Translations under genes and position numbers: made by a program
The notes under the pieces: generated by a model
The model's input: only the letters and a program-made list of their open reading frames with translations
Told to the model about the DNA's origin: nothing
Database searches by the model: none
DNA from: a virus
Reading direction: 5' to 3' (one strand)
Length of the DNA stretch: 49,006 bases
Virus record (IMG/VR): IMGVR_UViG_3300017951_000022
Span: 1-49,006 of that record
Shown here: positions 24,125 to 33,065 of the stretch, one piece after another
Layout of the letters: the number at the start of each line of letters is the position of its first letter
Numbering within the stretch: position 1 is the stretch's first letter

Positions 24125-27079
24125 TTAGCTACCTTGTCCTTCGCCTTGCGATGAAACGGCTGTTGATCCTTTTGGCAAATAGGATTCTGTTTGGTCTACC
24201 TGATAACTTTCATCAACCTTTTTACGAATTCTCCAAGTATCCAAATCTGGCTCCATGATACCTGCACCTTTTGATTTTGAAATCTCAAATTGGTTTACAT
24301 CAATATATTTAGATGCAATTGTCTGATCAATCATTACTTCTTCAGTATATTTAGGCCAAACGCTATTGCCTTTTTTCACGACCCCTGTTGACAAATCTGA
24401 ATCGTAATATAAGCCAATTTGTCTTTTAAAGCCCATTGGTTTCATAATTTGAGCATCACGATTAATCATTGCGCGATAATCAGGATCATTTACCTTTGAC
24501 TTTTGATTATTTGTAAATCCGTCTGCAGTTAGTCCAAGTTTAATTCTATCAGGATATGTAGCATCGGTTGGATCTGGCACAGTTAGTCTAACGGTATCCA
24601 ATTCAGCTTGCGTAATTGTTACTGCTTCTTCAAGGTTGTCAATACGTTTTTCCAACCGTTGAATGTCGGACATTTTATATCCAAGATTATCATAGTCTTC
24701 AACCAAAACATCAGTAGTACCAATAACATATGGTGCTAGCGTAATATTATGTAGTAACATATCATCTTTTGAAATGTTAGCAGATTTCTTTGGTACGTTT
24801 TGGGTTTTACCATTATATACATTAATTGAACCATCAGGACCAAGTGTTATAGTGTCAACTCTTGGCTGGTAATATTTAGCAGTTCCAATTGTAATCAAAC
24901 CTGTGTTTTTAGGAAGTGGTTCAATTACTGCGGTTGAACTTGAAAAGTCATTATTAACACGAGACTTAGAAGGTCTCATGTCAATGACATCTGCCAAAAT
25001 ATATTCTTTACCTGTGCTTGTTACATATGTTGGAATGTTTTCATATTCAATATCTGGATATGAAGCTTTACCACCAAAGTAATCGCCATCTGAATGAGAG
25101 AACCAATCGTAAGTTACTGTAACAGTACCAGCTGGACTCGAAGCACCCGGTTTTAGTTTACCAGAACCACGCATATAGAAATCATCACGTTGTCCATTAT
25201 CAAATCTAAATCTATGTGTAATATCTTCACTTGTTGTATCATCTACAACACTTGTAAACTTATAAATGTCTGTCCGATCAAGCTCAAACTTACCACTTGA
25301 AAGTGATAGACCTGATTGGACTCTACCGGTATTTAAAGATTTAGTTTTACGTTGAGCTGTAATCTGCTCATACTGTAACATGGTTACAGCAGAGTTAAAT
25401 GGCAGTCCAGTAATAAGAGCAGAAGTTGAAGGTGTACCAGATACAGAAGGTGGTGAGAATAACTCGCCTGAACTATCAACTGAAACAATCCAGTTTTCTT
25501 GATCTGTTAATGTAGAACCTGAAATCTGTTGTGTAAATGTTGCGTTACCCGATCCGTCTGAAGTTGTAGTTGCAACAGTACCAACTGACATTGTTACATT
25601 ACTAATTTCGTATACACGAGTACGAGGTAGTTCAAACAATAAAGAATTTTCTTCTTTATCGTACAAATCATATCTGCCACTAATTGCAGTAAGGTTAGCA
25701 AAGTTATCTGCATCCCAGCCAACACTTCGTACAGCGCCAACTGAATATGGTGAACCTGCACTTGAATCCATTTTTACATCGAATACATGGATGCGATAAT
25801 CATTATCATATTCATCCATACCACGAATTCGAGCAGAACCAATTATACTGCCACCTCTATTTGTGGCAGAATACAAATTAATGTTTCCAAGGTTATCAAT
25901 TCTTTGAACTAGACCTTTAGCAGTTGTTGCAAGGAAAAAATTACCATAACGTGCTGAAATAAACTCATTTGTTTTTGTGTGTAAATCATCAATTAATGAA
26001 CGTGGCTTTTGTACACGGATTGTTTCTGGTACTGGACGTTCAATTCTATTGCCTTTGATATAGCCAACACCACCGCTTACTTTATAAAGCAAATGAGTTG
26101 ATTCACTATCTTCAGCAACTTCCACATCAAATTCACCAAATGGATTATCACGTACAACAAAGTTACCGGTAATATTTTCAGTGCGGCCAGCAAGAATATC
26201 ACCTACTTCACTTAGTAGATTATCCTTTGACTGTAGTGCACGAGCTACACCTTTTTTAATTTCATATAATGGATAGAATGTATCACCTGAACTAACATTT
26301 GCTTTATCGATCAGCGTCATTGTAATTTTATATCTGTCAGCACCTGGAGATGTAAGGTTAGGTGTTGAACCAGAATTATCATATAGTGCAATATCATCTG
26401 TTGCAGTTATAATTTCTTCTGTTAATTTGAAACCAATAACAGCATCTGGACTAGAACTATATTTAGAAATTACTAATGATTGCTTTTCTACCATAATAAT
26501 ATGGCCAGCAACAAACGTATTAAACTGTGGAACTTCTACAAATGAGCCTTTACCAGTAGCAGGATTTGCAGAGGTGTCGGTTGTCTGTACATTCAATGTA
26601 CCAGATAGTGAACCAGTATTATATGTAAGAGCTTCACCGGCTTCAAAGATACGAGGACCGGTAGCAGTGTTTGTTGAAGTATTATTGTTTGAGCTTACAT
26701 ACTTTACAAGTAAAGTGTTATTATCTGATCCAGACGCAGGAACAATTGCCTTAATAATGGCTGTAACACCAGATGGATTTTCTACCTCTTGATCTACAAG
26801 TAATCCATATCCTGTTGGAAGCGAATCAACTTTCACAAATCCAAGAGCATCAGGACCTGCTGAAATTGCACCATAGGATGTGTTAAAGATTCCACCTTCT
26901 CTAAAAATAAAACCTGCTAGCTTTGCAATTTCTTCTTGGATAATTGTTTGCGATTGAGTAAGTTCACGTGCTTGCAATGCACGACCGTTATTAAATAAGA
27001 TACGATGGTAATGATCGCTATCTCTCCAATCATCATTGTAGTTACTCAAAAAAGTTGATTGTGTTACTTGAGTTGCCAT
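24125..27079 (-). CDS. Large baseplate structural protein with DUF4815 domain (gp10-position)
   Basis: 984 aa. N-terminus with NYNDDWRDSDHYHRILFNNG (about 14-33) and ALQARELTQSQTIIQEEIAK (about 34-53) is the DUF4815 signature of T4-like marine phages. A long beta-rich body follows, with a coiled-coil stretch near 790-815 (DIQRLEKRIDNLEEAVTITQ). It stands where T4 has the gp10 wedge pin and could replace it in linking wedges to fibres, by position only; I see no direct similarity to T4 gp10. Directly downstream of gp8. Confidence 0.75.
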   Translation of the reverse strand: MATQVTQSTFLSNYNDDWRDSDHYHRILFNNGRALQARELTQSQTIIQEEIAKLAGFIFREGGIFNTSYGAISAGPDALGFVKVDSLPTGYGLLVDQEVENPSGVTAIIKAIVPASGSDNNTLLVKYVSSNNNTSTNTATGPRIFEAGEALTYNTGSLSGTLNVQTTDTSANPATGKGSFVEVPQFNTFVAGHIIMVEKQSLVISKYSSSPDAVIGFKLTEEIITATDDIALYDNSGSTPNLTSPGADRYKITMTLIDKANVSSGDTFYPLYEIKKGVARALQSKDNLLSEVGDILAGRTENITGNFVVRDNPFGEFDVEVAEDSESTHLLYKVSGGVGYIKGNRIERPVPETIRVQKPRSLIDDLHTKTNEFISARYGNFFLATTAKGLVQRIDNLGNINLYSATNRGGSIIGSARIRGMDEYDNDYRIHVFDVKMDSSAGSPYSVGAVRSVGWDADNFANLTAISGRYDLYDKEENSLLFELPRTRVYEISNVTMSVGTVATTTSDGSGNATFTQQISGSTLTDQENWIVSVDSSGELFSPPSVSGTPSTSALITGLPFNSAVTMLQYEQITAQRKTKSLNTGRVQSGLSLSSGKFELDRTDIYKFTSVVDDTTSEDITHRFRFDNGQRDDFYMRGSGKLKPGASSPAGTVTVTYDWFSHSDGDYFGGKASYPDIEYENIPTYVTSTGKEYILADVIDMRPSKSRVNNDFSSSTAVIEPLPKNTGLITIGTAKYYQPRVDTITLGPDGSINVYNGKTQNVPKKSANISKDDMLLHNITLAPYVIGTTDVLVEDYDNLGYKMSDIQRLEKRIDNLEEAVTITQAELDTVRLTVPDPTDATYPDRIKLGLTADGFTNNQKSKVNDPDYRAMINRDAQIMKPMGFKRQIGLYYDSDLSTGVVKKGNSVWPKYTEEVMIDQTIASKYIDVNQFEISKSKGAGIMEPDLDTWRIRKKVDESYQVDQTESYLPKGSTAVSSQGEGQGS

Positions 27080-27088
27080 AGTCTATCC

Positions 27089-28489
27089 CTAAAGTTTAAT
27101 AACGACTTTAATATCTTCTGTTTGTCCTGCGTCACGAGCAGTAGGTGTTGCTCTGTTATCAATATACAATAAATCGCCAGAGAAAATATCTATATCTGGA
27201 TCAACTGCAGCAGAATCAACTGTAAGTGCAGTAGCTGTATAATCATCAACTACAAGAGCTTCACCCGATTGGAATTGTTTAAAGCCTGTATTTTCATCTT
27301 GGTGATACCAGAATGTGCTTGAATCGTCGTAGAAGTCTACCCATGCTTGAGCAGTTGACAAAGAACCTGTCATTTTTACATCGTTTGAATAATTAATATT
27401 ACCAGGTGCTGTAGTAATTGTCAGTTTCTTAACTGCTGTAGCTTCAGATGAAGTGAACTTTGTATTTGAATTATATTCTGTTGGATTTCTTAATACACCA
27501 ATTTGTCTATAATCGTTACCAGTTACCCATTTATTATTTACAGTTCCATCCGGTTTAACGTTTAACATAATAGACGTAGATCTCAAATCATCTCTTGGAT
27601 CTGAGCCAAGTCCATTATTTGGACCGAAAATCGGAACAACTGTTGCAGGATTACCGCCGCCAGATAATGTACCTGATCCAACTGTAACGTTTGCGTATGT
27701 ATATCCTGAACCCATATTTGACAAAACTGGCGCATTGGCCGAATCACCTACTTCAACTGCTTGAATACCACCAGAAGTATTTAGAATTGCTCGTCCTTTT
27801 GCTCCTGTTCCATTACCAGTAATTGTAATAGAAGGTGCTGATGTATAAACACCACCTTGATCTACAACACGATATCCAACAATCTGTCCGGGGATTCCTG
27901 CGTTTTGGATAGTGTATTGGCCAAAATATGGGTCAGTCGCAGCAGCAGAATCTACATACTTGACTGGCATAAAGTTAGCGGTAAGAAAGCTATTCGCATC
28001 AGCTGTTGAAATTGTATACAAATATTTCCAAACATAACCATCTGTTTCAATAGGTAATGTTGCATCTGTATGATCCGGTTTAACTGTAGAAACCTGTATA
28101 GTACCAGTTGAGCTTTTACCACTTTTTACACAAAGATAAACATTGTTATCATCGGTCCGAACGTAAAATGATTGAGCAGGTTGTCCTATAGCATTATCAC
28201 TATACGCTGAATATACGGTATTTGAGGACCAATCATACAATGGAACAACAAATGAATGAGCTTCAACAGATTTCAATGATTGCATACTATATCTAAATCT
28301 ACGCTCTTCACGTTGGTTTTCAACAGGAGTTGGTGAAATGTCAGTGTTATCATCTGGTTGCCATTGCTGCGAACGTGAGATAGCAACGTAATAGTAATTA
28401 TCTGAGTCACCAATATTAGTGCCATCTAGCTCATCATATAAAGATTGAGCTAAAAGTTTTTTAATTTTATCTGTAATAATAGCTGTCAT
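27089..28489 (-). CDS. 8: Baseplate wedge subunit gp8
   Basis: 466 aa. N-terminus DKIKKLLAQSLYDELDGTNI, then NYYYVAISRSQQW (31-43), EERRFRYSMQSLKSVEAHSF (61-80) and DGYVWKYLYTISTADANSFL (150-169) are typical of T4-like gp8, which forms dimers at the outer wedge. T4 gp8 is 334 aa; the extra length includes an inserted beta module at about 206-272 (GGVYTSAPSITITGNGTGA; GSGYTYANVTVG) that also occurs in gp53 of this genome. Follows the gp9-like gene, not gp7 directly, a small reordering relative to T4. Confidence 0.82.
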   Translation of the reverse strand: MTAIITDKIKKLLAQSLYDELDGTNIGDSDNYYYVAISRSQQWQPDDNTDISPTPVENQREERRFRYSMQSLKSVEAHSFVVPLYDWSSNTVYSAYSDNAIGQPAQSFYVRTDDNNVYLCVKSGKSSTGTIQVSTVKPDHTDATLPIETDGYVWKYLYTISTADANSFLTANFMPVKYVDSAAATDPYFGQYTIQNAGIPGQIVGYRVVDQGGVYTSAPSITITGNGTGAKGRAILNTSGGIQAVEVGDSANAPVLSNMGSGYTYANVTVGSGTLSGGGNPATVVPIFGPNNGLGSDPRDDLRSTSIMLNVKPDGTVNNKWVTGNDYRQIGVLRNPTEYNSNTKFTSSEATAVKKLTITTAPGNINYSNDVKMTGSLSTAQAWVDFYDDSSTFWYHQDENTGFKQFQSGEALVVDDYTATALTVDSAAVDPDIDIFSGDLLYIDNRATPTARDAGQTEDIKVVIKL

Positions 28490-28501
28490 TGTTTTTTCCT
28501 A

Positions 28502-29473
28502 TTACGTAATATCCACATCTGAGTCACGGCTGTAACCGACTAGATACCAATCGTCTCCATCCCAAAGTGTTGTACATGCGCCATATTGACGAATTCTAAT
28601 TGTTGTTCCTGCAGTAAAGCTACTTGGTGTAATAATTGCATCACCAACACCTTTGTTAGTAAAGTACTTAATTTCACCTGTTACGTTACCATCTGGTAGT
28701 GTTAGGTTTAATGTAGAACCTTTATTGCAAATTACATGAGTAACTGTACGTGGAATTTGCTGATCACCAGTAATCTCTGATGAACCAAAGGCAATCTTTT
28801 CAATGATAACTGCACCTCGGTTACGTCCTCTAAAGTCAATACTAATATCAGAGTCTGCGCCATGTGCAGAAATAATAGGTGATTGTCCAGCAACAGCATT
28901 TGCAATATCAAAGTGATTAACGGCACCAGTAGTTGCAGAAATTTCTAAGAAGTCTGCACCATTGATGTCGAATATATGGTCAACAATACGAGGTGAATTA
29001 ATAATCGCGCTGTCTAAAGTTTTATTTTCTAGTGTTTGAGTATCAGTTGTACCAACAACTGCACCAGCTGGAATTGCTTTAACCGCACCATCTGCATTTA
29101 AGTTACCAGTGGAATCCGAAGTAACAAAGCTAAGAATAGGCAAGCCACATAGAACATTACTATCAGCGTTCAATGTTTTATTTGTTAAAGTTTGAGTGGC
29201 TTCATTAAGAGTAATTACGCCATCAGAATCTGGAAGTTCAATGCTTACGCTAGCGCTTCCTTCAATAAAACCTAATTTAGTAATATATGTATTGCCAGGG
29301 AAATCAATTCCGCTATCAGTTAGTTTTACGTTTGCGCCTAGTGTAGCGCTATCACCACCTAGTAAAGCATACAGTTCTGCGAAATTATTATTTATTTTGG
29401 TACCTGATTGGCGTAGTGTATCGCCAGTACCGTCATTCGCAACTGTGCCAGTGTTAATAATTTCTCTTGCCAT
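28502..29473 (-). CDS. gp9-like fibre connector fused to fibre repeats
   Basis: 323 aa. The N-terminus (INTGTVANDGTGDTLRQSGT, then KINNNFAELYALLG) closely resembles the start of T4 gp9 (IDTGEIGNASTGD..., KINSDFNAIY), the protein that anchors long tail fibres to the baseplate. The rest differs from gp9: two TQTLTNKTLN / TQTLENKTLD fibre repeats (about 92-160) and a C-terminal beta domain ending TTLWDGDDWYLVG. So it is best read as a connector with a fibre body. A perfect late promoter is 25 nt upstream. Confidence 0.72.
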   Translation of the reverse strand: MAREIINTGTVANDGTGDTLRQSGTKINNNFAELYALLGGDSATLGANVKLTDSGIDFPGNTYITKLGFIEGSASVSIELPDSDGVITLNEATQTLTNKTLNADSNVLCGLPILSFVTSDSTGNLNADGAVKAIPAGAVVGTTDTQTLENKTLDSAIINSPRIVDHIFDINGADFLEISATTGAVNHFDIANAVAGQSPIISAHGADSDISIDFRGRNRGAVIIEKIAFGSSEITGDQQIPRTVTHVICNKGSTLNLTLPDGNVTGEIKYFTNKGVGDAIITPSSFTAGTTIRIRQYGACTTLWDGDDWYLVGYSRDSDVDIT

Positions 29474-29497
29474 ATCTCATAGCCCTAAAGTTTAAAG

Positions 29498-29505
29498 TAT
29501 TTATA
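29498..29505 (-). promoter_or_regulatory. Late promoter TATAAATA
   Basis: Exact late octamer on the minus strand in the gap between gp7-like (stop at 29509) and gp9-like (ATG at 29473). Confidence 0.8.
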
Positions 29506-29508
29506 CCA

Positions 29509-30582
29509 CTATGACTCGTCAGAATCATAATCAGTGCTGTATTTGTGTAAGTCGAAGGATTGTTTCTTGAGTAGTGAATCGCTAATTGAACCAGCACTGT
29601 CAAGATCTGAATCAGACATTGTTGGATAATCTCTAATTGCACCACCAGCATCTGAGTCATCAGCCGTTTTAGAATTCGGATTCAAGAAGTCACCTAGTGA
29701 ATGATAGCCGGTTTGCAATTCTTGTAATGTAAGATTCTGATAATGCTCAACCATGCTACGTTCGATTTGACGATCAAGAGTACCGGAATCACCAGGTACA
29801 AGCAATGTAACATCAGCATCATATCCACCAACACCTACATTTGCAACTGCAGCAGACGCAACAAATTCAGGAATTGCAGCACCAACTTCATCCTGTATGT
29901 ATGGAATCCCTACTTCATTTGAAGAAACGATTAAAAGCTCTGAGCCAAGATACATACCGGCTGGATGAACAAATAATTTATATACGTCTTTCCATTCAGT
30001 AATTGATCGATCAACTCGGATAAGCAACGACAAAACTTGATAAAGCTTATCATCAGTAATAAACTTACGAGATTCTGGCCCGATCTTAGAAGCTTCAACT
30101 TTAACCTGCAGTCCATTATCATTTGTGACTGCCAACTCTTTATCAATCTCAGGACCTACTTTAAAAATGTTTTCCTTAGGATAAATAACTTGAGGGTCTA
30201 CGCCAAAGAATCCACGGAAAAATTGTTCAATTGCATACTTTGTACCTTTTGATCGGTACAATAAATTAGAAAACTTAATAGCTTCACGTTTGTTTTGGAA
30301 TCCACCAAAGTATGCTTGTCCAAGTAGAAGCTCATCTTCCAAGTATGATAGCAAGTCATCAGGAACTTGTGTTGCATCTCTTGATAGATAAAGATCTTTA
30401 ATTTTTTGATTAGGGTTTCCGTCAGAATCCATCCAATCATAATACTTTTCAAACAAAGTAATAAGCTTGGGGAAATCTTCTCCAAAGTATTCTGGTAGAA
30501 CATTTTCAATATCGGTCTTCTTCAAATTGAGAAGACGACGATTATTGTCTTTTAATGTTTTATCTTTATAATTTCTAGCCAT
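29509..30582 (-). CDS. 7: Short baseplate wedge subunit gp7-like
   Basis: 357 aa. LPEYFGEDFPKLITLFEKYY (about 29-48), then NKREAIKFSNLLYRSKGTKY and AIEQFFRGFFGVD, and later WKDVYKLFVHPAGMYLGSEL. This order matches the C-terminal third of T4 gp7 (helical 'F..Y...L', KRDAVARFF...STKGIEASYKFLF, VIRFVHPVGFG). T4 gp7 is 1032 aa, so about two thirds, the outer arm domains, are absent. The C-terminus here is Asp/Ser-rich. Position between gp6 and gp8 agrees with gp7. Confidence 0.72.
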   Translation of the reverse strand: MARNYKDKTLKDNNRRLLNLKKTDIENVLPEYFGEDFPKLITLFEKYYDWMDSDGNPNQKIKDLYLSRDATQVPDDLLSYLEDELLLGQAYFGGFQNKREAIKFSNLLYRSKGTKYAIEQFFRGFFGVDPQVIYPKENIFKVGPEIDKELAVTNDNGLQVKVEASKIGPESRKFITDDKLYQVLSLLIRVDRSITEWKDVYKLFVHPAGMYLGSELLIVSSNEVGIPYIQDEVGAAIPEFVASAAVANVGVGGYDADVTLLVPGDSGTLDRQIERSMVEHYQNLTLQELQTGYHSLGDFLNPNSKTADDSDAGGAIRDYPTMSDSDLDSAGSISDSLLKKQSFDLHKYSTDYDSDES

Positions 30583-30583
30583 A

Positions 30584-32584
30584 TTAGTTCGTTGCTGCTA
30601 CAATTACACCTGAAATTGAAGATCTATTTGGATCAAATACTAGCAGGTCATTTCTAAGTGGAGATAATGCAGACTGGTTTGCAGGTACAGCTGAAAGTTT
30701 AATTTCGGTTTCACCGCCAGAAATTGATGTAACGTTAAAGTAGTTAATTGTTACAACTCCAGTTGATGCATCATAGGATCCGATGTTATCTACAACAACA
30801 GAACCACCAGCAACATTTACAATTTGAATAATATTGCTAGATAGTTTATTTTTCAGAACACATTGGATACCGTTATAAGCAAATTGGTTACTATCAATGA
30901 TAAATTGGTCATCGTCAGGCGCTGAAATAGAAACTGGGAATCTTAGTTTTTGTGAATTAGTAATTGAAGTAGATGCAAGTTGTGATCTTGTATATGTATA
31001 ATTACTTGTTGTGTATTCATTATTAACAAGATAAGATGCAGCATCATTAAACTTTTTCTTTGTAACAAGATCTACCACATAATTAATTTGATCCGCTGTC
31101 AAAGTATTCAGTGTTAGTGTATTAATTACAGAAATAAGATTCGGTGATGTTGGCACAAATCTTTGTTGCATACGAATATCTGCTCTTGAAGACAGAATAG
31201 CATTCGAAGATTCATCAATATCTGTTAACATATTTGAACGTCTAAACGATTGTTTAAACTTACCAATAGAACCATTGAAGTAATTTGTAATAATATTTGA
31301 AACATTATCTTGCACAGCATTCAATGTTTGGTCTGTTAGTTTTGGATTAAACTGGAAGAAAGTATCTGTTTCAATAAATGTAGTAACTGGATCTACAAAA
31401 CGTAGGTTAAAACCAACGATTGACAATTGATTTGCCAAGTCAATAATACCACGTTTTGTTTCTTCTTGTATTGCAGAAGCCACATCATCTTCAAATAGAA
31501 TAGAAGTATAGACTGCACCGTATTCTGGATTTAAGTCATCCTCTCCACCCCAAGCAACAATATCTTTAATTAGTGTAGAATAGTTACGTAAAATTAGAGA
31601 TGAATAGTCATCTGCTGTAACCATTCTGTTTTGAGTTGCATATTGGAACGGTGCATTTTTACGAATTGATTCAATTGTTTCTTTATCATCACCACCAACA
31701 CTATTTGCAAGCGTTGTTACATTTAATGTGGCAGAAAAGTTTGAGGTCGAATATGCATTCTTTGCAGTAAACAATGAAGCGCCATTTGCCTGCGCACCAG
31801 CTGTTGATAGGTATGTTACCTCAATTCTATTACCGGCTTCAGGAGCAATACCAAACGTTTCACCATCACCAAAGGATAGTTCAAAGAAACCATTAGGTGA
31901 TTCTTTTAGAATATAAACTGTTGATGATGAACTAATAGTTGTGGCGTTTAGAATGTTTTGATACGCTACAAAGTTAGAACTTGTAGTTGATGGATATACC
32001 TTTACAGAAACAGTGTCGGCATCAATAGTAGTGTCAGGAATAACGTAAACAGGATTGTCTTCATATTGTCCGACCAAAAATCTTTTTGTACGTTGATTAC
32101 CTTCATATAAAGTAATTTGATTTGAACCAGATGCAGTAAGGAATTCATAGAAACCTGTACCATCATCAGTGGCATAATATGTTTCAATAGTTTGGAATGT
32201 ATATGAAACATCATCTACGTTTGTAGTAAATTGTGTATATGCTGGCAAAGCAACTACAGCATCACGTGGAGATGCAGTTGTATTAAAGAAAAGTCTTACC
32301 TTTGCTTGAGAAGCCGTATCTGTATCTGGTACATAACCAACACCTTCAGCCAATGAAACAACAGAACTTCTCAATTGAGCAGTACCAAGATACGATTCAT
32401 TCAAAGCAAAGTTTGCAATTAAAGCATTTACGTGAGTATTATAAGCAAGGACATCAAGAATATTAGAAAGTCCTGAGGCTTCAAAGTTATAATCAGCAAA
32501 CTCATCTTGTGCTGCCAAATAGCTTTTTAAATTGCTTTTAATATTATTAAAGTCTAGAGCTGTGGATTTAATTGTTGTTGCCAT
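30584..32584 (-). CDS. 6: Baseplate wedge subunit gp6
   Basis: 666 aa (T4 gp6 is 660). N-terminus TTIKSTALDFNNIKSNLKSY, SNILDVLAYNTHVNALIANF and ALNESYLGTAQLRSSVVSLA (about 40-85) are diagnostic for the T4-like gp6/J family. NGFFELSFGDGETFGIAPEAGN (given as residues about 232-253) is the J-like beta region, and RKNAPFQYATQNRMVTADDY lies near 300-320. gp6 makes the inner iris ring of the baseplate with gp7. Gap of 1 nt to gp25 and 1 nt to gp7-like. Confidence 0.9.
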   Translation of the reverse strand: MATTIKSTALDFNNIKSNLKSYLAAQDEFADYNFEASGLSNILDVLAYNTHVNALIANFALNESYLGTAQLRSSVVSLAEGVGYVPDTDTASQAKVRLFFNTTASPRDAVVALPAYTQFTTNVDDVSYTFQTIETYYATDDGTGFYEFLTASGSNQITLYEGNQRTKRFLVGQYEDNPVYVIPDTTIDADTVSVKVYPSTTSSNFVAYQNILNATTISSSSTVYILKESPNGFFELSFGDGETFGIAPEAGNRIEVTYLSTAGAQANGASLFTAKNAYSTSNFSATLNVTTLANSVGGDDKETIESIRKNAPFQYATQNRMVTADDYSSLILRNYSTLIKDIVAWGGEDDLNPEYGAVYTSILFEDDVASAIQEETKRGIIDLANQLSIVGFNLRFVDPVTTFIETDTFFQFNPKLTDQTLNAVQDNVSNIITNYFNGSIGKFKQSFRRSNMLTDIDESSNAILSSRADIRMQQRFVPTSPNLISVINTLTLNTLTADQINYVVDLVTKKKFNDAASYLVNNEYTTSNYTYTRSQLASTSITNSQKLRFPVSISAPDDDQFIIDSNQFAYNGIQCVLKNKLSSNIIQIVNVAGGSVVVDNIGSYDASTGVVTINYFNVTSISGGETEIKLSAVPANQSALSPLRNDLLVFDPNRSSISGVIVAATN

Positions 32585-32585
32585 A

Positions 32586-33032
32586 TTATCTCAGCCTTGA
32601 TATTACTGTTGTTAGCGTGACAGTTTCAGTAGTGTTTACAATTTGAAACTCTAAAACGACAGCTAAAGAATTTGTATCTGGTCGTGCATTTACCTGTAAA
32701 GAAACGATCTTAGCACGTGGTTCATACTTTTCAATGTTATTAATGATGTTAGTTTCTAAGTCTACATCAATATCATCATATGCAAGTTCAAAAAGCATAC
32801 CACGAACATTACCACCAAAATATGGTAAGAATGGTTTTTCAAAATGATTTGTTTGTATAAGATTTTTGATAGACTGCTTTACAGCACCTGCATCAGATTT
32901 CGTATACAACTCACCATTTGGCTTAGCACTAAATGTTAAATCAATATCTTTGTACACCTTACTTCTAGATGTAATCAAAGAAGCTCTATTTAACTTAGCG
33001 TCTTCCCTTGAAAATATTCTATTGGTTGCCAT
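32586..33032 (-). CDS. 25: Baseplate wedge subunit gp25
   Basis: 148 aa. Typical gp25/W family: IDLTFSAKPNGELYTKSDAG (30-49), AVKQSIKNLIQTNHFEKPFL (50-69), PYFGGNVRGMLFEL, then IVSLQVNARPDTNSLAVVLE. It is an early wedge component touching gp6 and the sheath end. T4 gp25 is 132 aa. Perfect late promoter 22 nt upstream, so gp25-gp6-gp7 form a late unit. Confidence 0.92.
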   Translation of the reverse strand: MATNRIFSREDAKLNRASLITSRSKVYKDIDLTFSAKPNGELYTKSDAGAVKQSIKNLIQTNHFEKPFLPYFGGNVRGMLFELAYDDIDVDLETNIINNIEKYEPRAKIVSLQVNARPDTNSLAVVLEFQIVNTTETVTLTTVISRLR

Positions 33033-33053
33033 TCGGTTTGCTCTTTTTAGCTT

Positions 33054-33061
33054 TATTTATA
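33054..33061 (-). promoter_or_regulatory. Late promoter TATAAATA before gp25
   Basis: Exact late octamer on the minus strand between the upstream spike gene stop (33066) and the gp25 ATG (33032). Confidence 0.85.
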
Positions 33062-33065
33062 AGGT

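Noticed and set aside
26427-26792. 121-codon open frame on the plus strand
   Set aside because: Antisense shadow of the 984-aa structural gene, no supporting signals.
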